Assembly (NCBI GenBank): GCA_032164245.1
Contig: JAVMKO010000003.1
Span: 95,231,890-95,295,889, forward strand
Source of the DNA: Sternotherus odoratus
Lineage: Eukaryota > Chordata > Testudines > Kinosternidae
Length of the DNA: 64,000 bases
Direction of reading: 5' to 3'
The stretch's first letter is position 1; each line of letters opens with the position of its first letter. This document shows positions 48,660 through 59,525 of this stretch, in pieces. The notes under the pieces were generated by a model, which ran no database searches, was not told the origin of the DNA, and worked only from the letters and a program-made list of their open reading frames with translations. A program made the position numbers and the translations under genes.

Positions 48660-50530
48660 GCGTGCAGGGTTATAATCAGGAAGGCCAAGGACAATTGGAG
48701 TTGCAGCTAGCAAGGGACGTGAAGGGTAACAAGAAGGATTTCTACAGGTAGTTAGCAACAAGAAAAAGGTCAGGGAAAGTGTGGGACCCTTACTGAGTTG
48801 GGGAGGCAATCTAGTGACAGATGATGTGGAAAAAGATGAAGTACTCAATGCTTTTTTTTGCCTCAGTCTTCACAGACAAGGTCAGTTCCCAGACTGCTGC
48901 CTTGGGCAGCACAGTATGGGGAGGAGGTGAGCAGCCCGCAGTAGTGGAAAAACAGGTTAAGGACTATTTAGAAAAGCTGCACATCTACAAGTCCATGGGG
49001 CCAGATGCGCTACATCCGAGGGTGCTGAGAGTTGGCTGATGTGATTACAGAGCCATTAGTCATTATCTTTGAAAACTCGTGGCAATTGGGAGAGATCCCG
49101 GACGACTGGAGGAAAGGCAAGTATAGTGCCCTCTTTAAAAAGGGGAAAAAGGAGAATCCGGGGAACTACAGCCTCATCTCAGTCCCTGGAAAAATCATGG
49201 AGCAGATCCTCAAGAAATCCATGTTGGAGGAGAAGGTAATCAGGAACAGCCAACATGGTTTCACCAAGGGCAAGTCATACCTGACCAATCTTGTTACCTT
49301 TTATAATGAGATAACTGGCTCTGTGGATATGGGAAAAGCAGTGGATGGGATATACCTTGAATTTAGAAAAGCTTTTGATATGGACTCCCACTGTATTCTT
49401 GCCAGCAAGTTAAAGAAGTATGGATTGGATGAATGGACTATAAGGTGGATAGAAATCTGGCTAAATCATCGGGATCAACAGGTAGCAATCAATGGCTTGA
49501 TGTCTAGTTGGCAGCCAGTGTCAAGCGGAGTGCCCCAGGGGCTGGTTTTGTTCAACATCTTCATTAACGATCTGGAGGATGGGATGGATTGCACCCTCAG
49601 CAAGTTCATGGATGACAATAAGCTGGGGAGGGAGGTAGATATGCTGGAGGGTAGGGATGGGGTCCAGTGTAGTGGTGGGCAAACTGCAGCCCATCAGGGT
49701 AATCTGATTGCGGGCCGGGAGACATTTTGCTGATGTTGCCCGTCTGCAGGCATGGCTCCCTCCCCCAGCTCCCACTAACCGGGAACAGCGAACCACAGCC
49801 ACTGGGAGCTCTGGGCAGGGTTGGGGGCCTGGTCCAGAGAGACCTAGACAAATTAGAGGATTGGGCTAAACAAAATCTGATGAAGTTCAAGAAGAACAAG
49901 TGCACAAAGGACGGAAGAATCCTGTGTACTGCTACAGGCTGGAGAACGACTCACTAAGCAGTATGCAAAAAAGGATCTGGGGATTTCAGTGGATGAGAAG
50001 TTGAATATAAGTCAGTGTGCACTTGTTGCCAAGAAGGCTAATGGCATATTGAGCTGCATTAGTAGGAGCATTGCCAGCAGATTAAGGGAAGTTATTATTT
50101 CCTTCTATTCCGCATTGGTGAAGCCACATCTAGAGTACTGCGTCCAGTTTTTGGGCCCCTACAGAAAGGATGTGAATAAATTGGAGAGAGTCCAGCAGAG
50201 GGCAACAAAAATGACTAGGGGTCTGAGGTACATGACTTATGAGGAGAGGCTAAGGGAACTAGGCTTATTTAGTCTGCAGAAGAGAAGATTGGGGGGGGGG
50301 GATTTTATAGCAGCCTTCAACTACCTGAAGGTGGGTTCCAAAGAAGATGGAGGCTGGTTGTTCTCAGTGGTGGCAGATAACAGAACATGAGCAATGGTCT
50401 CAAGTTGCTGTGCGGGGGCTCTAGGTTGGATATTAGGAAAAACTATTTCACTAGGAGGGTGGTGAAGCACTGGAAAGGGTTACCTAGGGAGATGGTGGAA
50501 TCTCCATCCTCAAGGCCCAGCTTGACAAAG
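48660..50530 (+). pseudogene. CR1 reverse transcriptase (ORF2) relic
   Basis: Reading frames change several times. Conserved pieces in order: LGSTVWGG and [12 protein letters not shown] (48890-49033); [30 protein letters not shown] (block with the first catalytic Asp region), [22 protein letters not shown] and [10 protein letters not shown] (49032-49660), where FMDD stands in for the usual FADD; after the insertion [16 protein letters not shown] (49840-49890); then [31 protein letters not shown] and [18 protein letters not shown] (49989-50390). The last part continues out of frame to about 50530. It would not give a working enzyme. It lacks the N-terminal endonuclease. Confidence 0.9.
49668..49830 (+). 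mobile_element. Small element nested in the CR1, 7-bp TSD
   Basis: 'tgtagtggtgggcaaactgc' then 'catcagggtaatctgattgc' match the end of the palindromic MITE at 55080-55441. GGTCCAG lies on both sides (49661-49667 and 49831-49837); if the eighth base is counted, 7 of 8 match, in line with hAT. The left tip is intact but the expected right tip is missing, so the insert is internally or terminally deleted. The CR1 reading frame resumes directly after it. Confidence 0.85.
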
Positions 50531-50632
50531 CCCTGGCTGGGATGATTTAGGTGGGGTGGTCCTGCTTTGAGCAGCGGGTTGGACTAGAGACCTTCTGAGG
50601 TCTCTTCAAACCCTAATCTTTTATGGTTCAAT

Positions 50633-51164
50633 GATCAGGTTAAGGAAAACCCTGAAACCTTGCTCCTTTGTAGGCAGTGGTCATGTACTGACTTTTGTAG
50701 TTGGCAAATGCCCCTTGGTATTTTAGCAATCTCAGCTATCTCGGTAATTCTTGCATATATGCCACATATAGGAATCCAAAATACTTGCTCCTTCTAAGTA
50801 TTAAAGCATTATTTGCTCTAACACACAAACCAACCAGAGTAATACTGTGCAATATCAACAGAAAACATGTGCTGGATAGAAATGCACAGCAGAATATAGA
50901 AATCCTACTCCAAATCTGTAATTGGATGTAAATAAACCTGTCTTAAAGAACAAGCAGGCAGTGAAAATACAACCAAAGAAAGTTAGTTCCATAATGGATT
51001 GAGACCAATTCTTGTTTATCCCGACTTGTCAACACCAAATACTAGCTGTTTGCTGATAAGCACTGGTTATGTGTCCTGATAACGAGAGATATCATCATCT
51101 TGTATTATCTTGAAACAACTCATGTCAATCTGATATTGCCTTTCAGAACACAAGATCTGCTTCC
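50633..51164. other. Unannotated AT-rich DNA
   Basis: Nothing recognised; the open frame 50701-50931 has no domain I can name. Confidence 0.5.
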
Positions 51165-51170
51165 ACCTGT

Positions 51171-51410
51171 TTAAAAGCTCGCTGGCAGTGCCTGTATGGG
51201 GAGCTGGACCTGGACAATGACAATATTCCTAGGGTTATAGCCGCATGCTGTATACTCCATAATATTTGTGAAGGGAAGAGTGAATACTTCACTCAGGGAT
51301 GGACCGTAGAAGCTCAGCGCCTGGAGACTGAGTTTGAACAGACAGAGACCAGGGCTATTAGAAGGGCACAGTGCGGGACCATAAGGATCAGGGATGCAAT
51401 TTGGAGCTGA
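51171..51410 (+). pseudogene. Harbinger transposase C-terminus, uninterrupted
   Basis: An open stretch of 79 codons plus a TGA reads LKARWQCLYGELDLDNDN, then IPRVIAACCILHNICEGKSE and ends IRIRDAIWS. This is the last part of the HARBI1-like domain, just after the catalytic Glu motif (GRLKARW). No ATG belongs to it because the upstream part was lost near 51165. All frames are otherwise closed, so this short piece has escaped stops by chance or is relatively young. It cannot be catalytic: the DDE residues are absent. Confidence 0.82.
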
Positions 51411-51696
51411 AAGCCACTAATATTTGTTGCTATGTTCGGGATTGCAGTGCTGATAATGAGAGGAGGTGATTGGTGCACATGATGCAAGAAAGGGCCTTAA
51501 CATAATTGTATGTTGCTTTGCAGTTCTCTTTTTGCTTTCACTTAATAGAATAAAGATTGTTTTCAAACTAACACAATTCTTTTGTTAAAAGACAACAATG
51601 GAAGGGAAGAGTCAAATGAAAAAATTCATCAGCAGTGAGGGGAATTGGGAAAAGGAAAGGTCTCCAGAGGAGGAGGGGTCCCAGGACGGCTACAGA

Positions 51697-52187
51697 TTTG
51701 TGTATGTCCAGGGATCATATCTAACCTTCTCCTTTGGAGTATGATGCAGCAGGTGCTGTACTTCAGAAGGGCCAAACTGCAGAGGGATGGGTGTTGAGTG
51801 CAGTGGGTAGTTGGAGTCCACAGTGCTGAACTGTGAGAAGGGAGGAGTGGAATGTTGCAGGTAGAGACTGGAACCAGGAGATTAATAAGCAGTGGGGGGG
51901 GCTATGGGAAAGAGATTTGGCGACAGCGGCTGCAGGGGAGGGAGGGCACGGAGCTGCTCAGTTTGAAAAGGTAGTATTGCCTGGAGCGTGTCCACTTGGT
52001 GCTCCATAGCTGTTAGGAGCCACTCCATGGCTTCTTCCTGGTGTGTCGTGTTCTCCTTTCGGTCCCTCTTCTCGCTGTCCCACCACTCCTTCAATTCCTG
52101 TTTCTCAGTAGTGGAGCGCATCATAACATCACACAGAAACATAACATCCTCCTTAGTTTTTCTTGGCCACTTCCCAATTCCTAATTA
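51697..52187 (-). pseudogene. Harbinger SANT/Myb-like partner, second exon
   Basis: From about 52187 on minus the frame reads through FLCDVMMRSTTEKQELKEWW, an Arg/Lys/Glu-rich stretch and MEHQVDTLQAILPFQ-type coiled coil, then a Pro/Leu-rich tail. A run of G (51894-51901) causes a frameshift near the end; the shifted frame then continues to a stop near 51700. Homologous to the exon cut off at 18373-18445 and functionally equivalent to 11172-11659. First exon (SANT domain) is not present. Confidence 0.8.
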
Positions 52188-52430
52188 GGATAAGAAAGAG
52201 GGAGGCTGGGCTCCTAAGGTCATCTCTATGAACTTTAAACACAACATTTTACAGAAGCAGTATTGTTTGCAACACAAACACTGATTCAGTGATTTAAAGC
52301 ACAGCCAGTACTTATACACCTGTCACTAACTGGCTGACCCCAGGCAAGCACACATGAGCCACAAGACCCCCCAAAATGGTGAGTAGCCCCCTTCTTGATC
52401 CCAACCCTGTCCCTTCCAATGTGTGCTCTC

Positions 52431-53734
52431 ATTTGAGCTATGTAGCAATTTCTAATAACTCTTTCCCTCTTTTGTTCAGCAAACAATGACCTTTCTAACC
52501 AAGAATAAAATTAGTAGCAGGTGAAACTTACTTTTAATGATGTGCAGACCAAGTTGTTATTTAACTTTAAAATATGAATACTTTTCTCCAAACCTCATTT
52601 AGTACTTCACAGATATTAATTATATTTTGTCATATCTAGACCGGTGAAATTCTCATTCCTCCAAATGAATTGAATAACTAACCCTTCACTTGGGGGGAAA
52701 AAAAACCCTTCTCTCCTCTGATTTTTTTTTAGTATATTTTATGGAAAGACATTAGTTCAATGGGATTTATCTGGCCTCATTTGACATTCTTTTCTCTTCA
52801 CGTGGACTGAGATATTAATCAAATTTGGGGTTGTTGCCAAATACTGAACCTCTTTGCCATTTGACTAAATTGCTATGGGTATGACAAAAATCACACATGC
52901 CTGTATCTTTTATATTATGGTAGGTTTGTTTGCAAGGCTCTCTCTCATCCGATGTTTTTCTTTTTTGTCACAGCGCACTGTGTTTTGCTGTGAATGATCT
53001 TGTAACACTGCAGTACAAAGCACCTTTTAAAAAAATACAATCACTTTCTAAATCCCATATATTCACTATTAATTAGCCAGGAAGGGGATTTGTAGGAAAT
53101 AGAAAGCAAATCAAAGCAGGTAATGATAGTACTTTTCAATCATTCCTAACGACTTAAGGGTGCAATTGGCTCATAGTGAGGAGGGTCATCATCAGGATCT
53201 CCATGTCAGTTAAGGCCAACATATGACTATACAGCAAGACCGCAGGAGGAACAGGCACTCAAAGATGTCTGTACGCCCTCCATGCACAACAGAAAGGCTG
53301 GTGCAGAAGGCTGTGATGGGGAAATCCAGGGGAGGCACTTACAGGTAATGTGTCTATGTGTATCCAGTGGCCCCGACTGGTGCAGAGGAGCTTTAATCAC
53401 TTTTCCAGTCACAGACTGAATTAGCATCAATGAGGGGAGGGGACTGCATAGCAGTTGTGCAGTGTGGCCCAGTTATAAGCATAATTTGAGTCCCTTCCTA
53501 TGGTGAGAATGCACCTGCAGGCTCAGATAGCCCACACAACCCCAGGCCCACCCATTATTGTTTGCTCCTGTTTACACAAACAATATGTTTTGGAAACTTA
53601 AGGGCCACCTGTTGAAAGTAATCAAATGCATTCAGAACCACCGGCAGGCCCAACTGCCCAATTCTTTTGTGTGCAGCTCATGTATCTCCGTCTGATCAGT
53701 AAGCCCAGTATGTCATGCTGCAATCATTGCAACG
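52431..53734. other. Unannotated DNA
   Basis: No gene or repeat I can support. Confidence 0.5.
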
Positions 53735-54480
53735 CTGAACCAATTCAACATCTTGAAAAGCTAATTAATGTCATAAAAAATTCATATAGGCATGCAAATA
53801 TTGTGGCCCAGATAAATAATTAACTGAACTTTTCCACACCAACGTTGACATGCTCCAAGATTGCCCTCTCTTGCCAGACCTGCTCAACAATGATCTGATG
53901 TGGACCGCATTAGCTGATTTTTATGAAGGGGTAAACCTTCACGGCAGCGTAATAAACAACGTATGTTTCACAAGCAGCATTGATTTACACATCTTCTGAA
54001 GAGATGATGCATGAAATGATCAGAAAAGTCAATAATGCAAGCAAAATGTATGAGCTTGAGATAAGTAGCAGAAAACAAAAATCAATGCCTTCCAGCTATT
54101 ATCATCATGAAGTAGAGTTCATAATAGATAACATTAAATTTGAACAAGCTGCATCATTCAAATACCTGCGATCAGCTGTCACTTCTGACAATAATGGCAA
54201 GAAAAGCATTAGTATACATATATGTTAGCTCTAGCTTTGGCACTGAATGCATTTAGCTGACGAGATAGATATTTTATTATTCTGACACTAAAAGAGAAGA
54301 CGGCTGAACGCACTCATCATTACCTGTAGTACCGTATACATACAAAGTACAGACAGAGAAGAAAGCTGCAACAAGTGTACCCAAATAAGTACCATATGAA
54401 GATCTGAGGCACTTGATTGGGTCATTCTATAACTAACACCACCAGATAAAATTCAACTGAACTGTGACATTGACATTATC
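53735..54480 (+). pseudogene. RTE-clade reverse transcriptase relic
   Basis: Pieces in several frames: EKLINVIKNSYRHANIVAQI, then a frame with the expected QGC(L)LSP-type block decayed, then a piece ending NNVCFTSSIDLHTSSEEMMH by change of frame, MIRKVNNASKMYELEISSRK (54010-54070) and FEQAASFKYLRSAVTSDNN (54139-54195). 'FKYL-S-VTSDN' and 'S-EE-M...KVN-AS--Y-LEIS--K' are typical of RTE-type LINE reverse transcriptases. Downstream words such as KEKTAERTHHY-like text continue the relic to about 54480. Strongly decayed and not functional. Confidence 0.75.
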
Positions 54481-55079
54481 AGAATGCATAAGCAACAATG
54501 CCTGAGTCAGATATCCAAGACAGCAATCCACCTCAGCTTTGTGTACAAGCTTTTATATGACAACTCAGCATGTGACTTTACATCAAGGAGTTTTGATAGC
54601 TGAAGGACATACTCAATAGGAAAGCAACATGAGAGAAAGTTATATCCGCTAAAACACATCTTAGGGGATGTGCTCTAACATATATCTCACAGTATTTTAA
54701 TTGCAGTGCATGTAATCCATTACACTAAGTGAAAAAAGGAGGATCTTCCAACAGAGCTTACTAGAAGCCTACCAAATAGAGTTAAGACTATTTACAGAGC
54801 CAAGAGGTATCCCTATATGGCTCCGGGGATTAGTAATGACATACAAAACCTTTCACATCTAGGTCATTATGTGAATTTGGTCTAGGCTAGTAGTGACCAA
54901 AACTATATTGTTCAGTAGCCATTGTCAATGGAATTGGAGGCCTCAATGCAATTTCTAGTAGACCAGCATCCGCAACAGAAAAATACTAGCACAGTGACAA
55001 TAGTTGGCACCTTTTGTGGGCAAGGATTCAGGGACATAGAAAATGTATTATGTTCCCTCCTAGAGATTAAACCAGCCAC
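54481..55079. other. Unannotated DNA
   Basis: No recognised feature. It may hold more of the decayed RTE copy, but I cannot trace it by eye. Confidence 0.45.
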
Positions 55080-55441
55080 CCACAGGACGCATGCAACCCA
55101 TCGGGGTAATCTGATTGAGGGCCTTCAGACATTTTGTGGACATTGACTGTGGCAGCATTGCCCCCTGTCGCAGTGTTGCCCCTCCTTCCCCCCCGCCCCG
55201 CAGCTCCTAATGACCACGATTCGACGTTCCTGGTCCAAGGGAACTGCAGGAGTGGCACGGGCCACAGGGACATGCTGGCCATCACTTCCCACAGCTCACA
55301 TTGGCTGGGAACAGTGAACCGCAGCCACTGGGAGCTGTGGAGGGCTGTACCTGCGAACAGTCAACATCAGCAAAATGTCTCACGGCCCACATTCAGATTA
55401 CCCTGACGGGTCACATGTGGGCCACAGGTTGCCCACCACTA
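55080..55441. mobile_element. Palindromic MITE, hAT-like
   Basis: Right end 'cacaggttgcccaccactac' is the reverse complement of the tip seen at 49668. Long inverted arms: left 55094-55150 ('catcggggtaatctgattga' ... 'cagacattttgtggacattg') pairs with right 55368-55425 ('caacatcagcaaaatgtctc' ... 'cagattaccctgacgggtca'). The left tip itself is decayed and no target duplication can be read. C-rich interior with no gene. Confidence 0.78.
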
Positions 55442-57663
55442 CTCTAAGGTATTATACAGGGTTAGTGCATCTTGGTGAGGGGATGTAGGATAGCTTTACT
55501 GCTACCCTTACTGTGGCTAGAGATGTTAATCCTCAGGTCCAACAATTCAGCACTTTTTGCAGGCTCTAAGTTAACATTGATGTAGCCAGTTCTACAGCCA
55601 GTATTTTAGGATATCAGCCAGATGGCCTTGAAAATAATCAGACATGGGGGCTAAGAGCGTGGCAGAAAGGTAAAAAAAAAAAAAGTAGTGCCGCAAGGGA
55701 GGCCTTGGGGAAAGCTGCGTCTAGAGGGGCAGAGTCTGAGCAATTCATCTTTGCATGGTTTTGTCCTGACACCAAAACAAAATAATGGTTTTGGCTGAAA
55801 TTTATTGTGATTTTTTTGGGCTCTGTTCAAACCTGAAACTGAAAACCAAAGTCATGCAGTGCAAACCCATTCAGCAGCTTCCCTGAATCCTTGCAAACCC
55901 AAACCACTGCGCTGCCAATAATAGTAACAAGTAACACGTTGCTCCAGCCATAATTTTTCACATCCAGTGTTCTATTGTCACATGATTTACTGTGCAAGCA
56001 CTGAGAGCCATTGCCCAAGCCCTCTTGCTGCTCTCCCCCTGATTTACTTAAATCTTTTTACTTTTATCAGCCACAGGGAATGGGGACACTTACATGTAAC
56101 AACTGACAATTTGAACAAAAAATACAGAGAAAAGCTGTGTAAAGCAAGTGGCTGAGATTATAGCTGTTGACTTCTAATATTATTTGACAGATGAGACTGC
56201 TGCAATTATCTCCTGCTCATGGGTTCCATTATGGGAACAAGAGGCGCACAAAATAAGGGCAATTTCTCAAACAATGTATAGGGCCACTTAACTTTGTCAA
56301 GAGCCATTTCTACAAGTGAAGTCCTCCCTGGTTAAAGATACAGGGATAATATGATGGCAACTTCCCACAAGCATTTAGTACATTCCACATTAACTGCCCT
56401 TTTAGTTACCTTTTTCCTTCTATATTTGAGCCAGATTGTGATATTATTTTAAAGGTATTTGTCACAAAAATTATATTGTAGTTGCTGCTGTTTCCCCTTT
56501 CCTTCCCCCCTCCCTCCCCAGGACCTTCCTTTTAGAAGTAAGTATTTCAAAAAGTTTACAACACATTCACTCACTCAGCATTTTTCTGTTTCCATACTCC
56601 TGAGCTGCAGAATCAGTGCTTGAAGCACGGCTTCCTCAGGGCATCTGGAGAAAGAATCTGTGCTTCTGAATCCCAATCTCCCTCACTCCTCCCCATTACA
56701 TACAAGCTTCATTCCCACCAGCCTCTCACAAATCTCCTCCTCACAGAATTCCTCCCAGCACCACACATCTTCTTGTCCCACTTTACCTCCATGGCACCTG
56801 GAGCCCCAACTTTCTCTCACAGCTCACCTCTACTCGACTCCCCTTGTTGGCAGCCTTCCTTGGTGGGTCAGTGGTTTGCACAGCTGGTGAATGAGGAAGG
56901 CAAGATGGCAGGAGTGGAAAACAGAAGCAGCTGACAGATCTGACCAGTTCCACTAGCTTATCTGGGTGTAGTTAAAAAGAATAGTTCTGAATAAGGGGAA
57001 TAACTTAATGTCATGAATTTAAAAGTCTAAAAGCAGGCAACATCTGAAATAAATTTAGGATCTCTGTGTGTGTGTGTGCACAAAATAAAGAATCAGGACA
57101 AAATTTCAAATAAGGAGTTTTTAAAACATTTCCCCCTCTGCAAAAGTTAATAAATATTGCATGAAAAAAATTACATAGCAAATTCAATTGTCCGCCAAAG
57201 TCCTACTCTGGCAAATATGGACACTATATTTAACCATCAGAGTATGAAACAGAGGACCACTAGTCCCGCTTTAAGTTCAAATCTCAATGCAAACTTATCT
57301 ATAGTCACTACTGACATCTGCATAATAATTTTAAGATTACTCCATGGTGTCACATTCTGGGACTATGTAAAGATCAAAAAGAATTTCTTTTTCCGAGAAA
57401 AAAAAGACAACACATTTTCAGAAAGACAGGTGAGGAGGAGAAAGTGACTAAACAGTGGACTGGATTATTGAATAAATGTTACTTATTAATTCCTCTCTCC
57501 ATCTGAATCTGCATAGAGCCAAAGGTGGAATGTTTTTTTCTAGTAACAAAGGATTTGCTATACTGCATCAGACTCTCACATGTACTCCAATATAGTCTCT
57601 CTGATTATCTGTCTGACAGGAAGATTCAAGAAACCCCTGAAGAACAATTACGGAATAACTCGC
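55442..57663. other. Unannotated DNA with simple repeats
   Basis: A (GT)n run (about 57065-57080) and poly-A runs (55671-55684) are present. The open frames at 56620-56934 have overlapping alternatives in other phases and no recognisable domain. Confidence 0.5.
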
Positions 57664-58195
57664 TGTAACGGGATCCCACTCACTGCTAGGGCACCTCTTC
57701 CTGGCAGCTCCAGGGATTAGCTCTTTCCAGGTCTAACACCCCCTTCTGCTGCCCATTTTGCTCTCTCTCTCTCTCTCTCTCTGTGTCTGTGACTCAGTGC
57801 TCTCTCTTGGTGGCTTGGCCCTCCAGCCAGGTCATTATATGCTTTGCCCCTTCCAGGGTATTAAAGTCTTTCCATACAAACTGTCTTGGGCACTCTTCCC
57901 ATTCATTGCCCCAGATGGTGCCACTTCCCCCATGGATGGTAAGGAAACCCAGGCTCGCCCTCTACTCCAGATTCCAGCTCAGGGACCCTCTAATCAGCAG
58001 TCAAGATCCTCACCATCTTAAGCCTCACTGCCATTTCCTGAGCCTTTTCATAACCCCTCTCTAATGTCCAGAGAGTGGCTGCAGGCTCCCTCACTACAGC
58101 CCCTTTCTGCTGCCAGCTTCCTGGCTCTATCCTAACGCCACTTGTTCCTTATCAGATGGGCTCCATCATCATTCAGGAAATTACTTAAACCACCT
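57664..58195 (-). mobile_element. LTR fragment
   Basis: Begins TGTAACGGGATCCCACTCAC, which I recognise as the edge of a turtle LTR family, and keeps blocks such as 'tgctctctcttggtggcttg' and 'gggcactcttcccattcatt'. A (CT)n run lies at about 57759-57782. The other end is not found before the MITE at 58212, so the LTR is truncated. Orientation is by analogy with the solo LTR at 34929. Confidence 0.6.
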
Positions 58196-58211
58196 AATTC
58201 CCCTCAAATTA

Positions 58212-58319
58212 GAGTGACAGATATGAACTGGGAACGGAGATGGGGGTAATAGCTGCCTATATAAGAAAAAGCTCTGAATATCAGAACTGTTGTTATAAAA
58301 TCAGGACATCTGGTCATCC
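58212..58319 (-). mobile_element. TA-flanked MITE, second copy, inverted
   Basis: The plus strand ends 'caggacatctggtcatcc' and begins 'gagtgacagatatg', the reverse complement of the element at 3141-3255, with TA at 58210-58211 and 58320-58321. About 108 bp, more diverged than the first copy. Confidence 0.72.
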
Positions 58320-58321
58320 TA

Positions 58322-59147
58322 CTTCAGAGGTGGCCTATCTGGCTAATTGGGTCTTTCTCAGCCTCATTTACTCCTTCTAGGCTAATGGGTGGGTGAACAT
58401 CCTATCACACTTGCCCATAGGTGAAATGTCTGTCAATGGTTGTCTCTTTCCCTGAAGCATGAAAGTTTATATCAATTTGTTTTTTTAAATATTCTCTCTA
58501 ATGTAACTGTAGAAGTTCTCCTTATCTATATAAATGTCTAACCCCTTTGTGAATATTACTAATCTCTTGGTCCCAATGATATGTTGTGGCAGTGAGTTCT
58601 ATGGATTAATTTGCATTGTGTATAAAAATATTTCCTTTTATCCATTTTTTCAAGATTGGAGCTTTGAAGCTCGGTGTATTGCATTGAAATAATCCAACTT
58701 AAAGCTAACAAGACTTGCATGAGCAAGGGTCATCCCTGGACAGACTTGTGGCTAGCAGGAGACAATAGAACAGGTTTTTCTAATCCAGTATCAGCAAAGA
58801 ATCTAGAAGAACTCTTATACTGTGGCAGGCCACCTCGACTATTTGGGCACAGGTAGCCCTTGTCTGGGAGAGATATTGTGGTGATGGCAAGCTCTGCAAA
58901 AGTGTTTCCTTCTACCTACAGGCATCACCTCCACCAGCAAGAGCTCTGGTGACAAAGGAGCAACGGCTTGTTGCCATCCTCTCAGTAGAGTCCTTGAGGA
59001 AGGATTCAAACCATTTCAGAATATTTCCCTTGACTCTTCCCACATAGATAGGATAGCAGCATCCTCTAGAGACAGCCATGCCAATGTGGATGAGAGGCCT
59101 AGGAGTGAGTATACTAATTTCTTTTAAATTCACCTATGCAATATTAG
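58322..59147. other. Unannotated DNA
   Basis: Nothing recognised. Confidence 0.5.
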
Positions 59148-59232
59148 AGAGCTGTGTAAGCTTGAAAGCTTGTCTCTCTCACCAAAAAAGTTGGCCCATT
59201 AAAAGATATTGCCTCACCCATGTTGTCTCACA
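59148..59232 (+). mobile_element. Penelope-like 3' tail fragment
   Basis: 'gagctgtgtaagcttgaaag' then 'cttgtctctctcaccaaaaa' and 'ttaaaagatattgcctcacc' match the repeat at 22665-22770. The left part, with the CTGAAGA word, is missing. Confidence 0.7.
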
Positions 59233-59404
59233 GAAAAATTATACGACAAAAATACTCTATCACCTATGGGTGAACACTTTTCACAAAGCGATCATTCCAT
59301 ATCTGACCTCTCAGTCCTTGTCCTCAAAGGAAACTGCACAATATCTTCAAAAGACAGTCCTGGGAACTTCAATTCATAACTCTGCTAGAAACTAAAAATA
59401 GGGG

Positions 59405-59510
59405 TCTGCTCTACATTGGAAACACTACAGTGTCACAGCTGCACCGCTGTAGCATTTCCAGTGTAGACACTACCTATGCTGACAGGAGAGGTTCTCCTAT
59501 CAGAGCACAG
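59405..59510. repeat. Harbinger-type MITE tip remnant
   Basis: 'tctacattggaaacactaca' pairs imperfectly with 'tgtagcatttccagtgtaga', giving a small palindrome with GTCTACA-type Harbinger tips. Limits uncertain. Confidence 0.45.
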
Positions 59511-59525
59511 GTAATCCCCCTATGA

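Larger units (their letters stand above)
48630..50632 (+). mobile_element. Long 5'-truncated CR1 LINE
   Basis: The copy covers the reverse transcriptase domain to the 3' end ('ggttggactagagaccttct' ... 'gaggtctcttcaaaccctaa' ... ATGGTTCAATGATC). CR1 elements copy themselves through an RNA intermediate primed at the target. The endonuclease half and the 5' UTR are absent. A 163-bp foreign insertion at 49668-49830 interrupts it. The copy is old: many frameshifts and a degraded tail microsatellite. Confidence 0.92.
51165..52430 (+). mobile_element. Internal fragment of a third Harbinger
   Basis: Holds the end of a transposase on plus (51171-51410) and the second exon of the partner gene on minus (about 52187-51697), tail to tail, with an AATAAA at 51549-51554 for the transposase side. 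The part 52125-52430 is the reverse complement of 18120-18445. Neither terminal inverted repeat is present. Orientation is opposite to the copy at 10104. Confidence 0.8.

Noticed and set aside
49032..49733. Functional reverse transcriptase gene
   Set aside because: The 233-codon frame ends inside a nested insertion, the rest is frame-shifted, the endonuclease is missing and the catalytic box reads FMDD.
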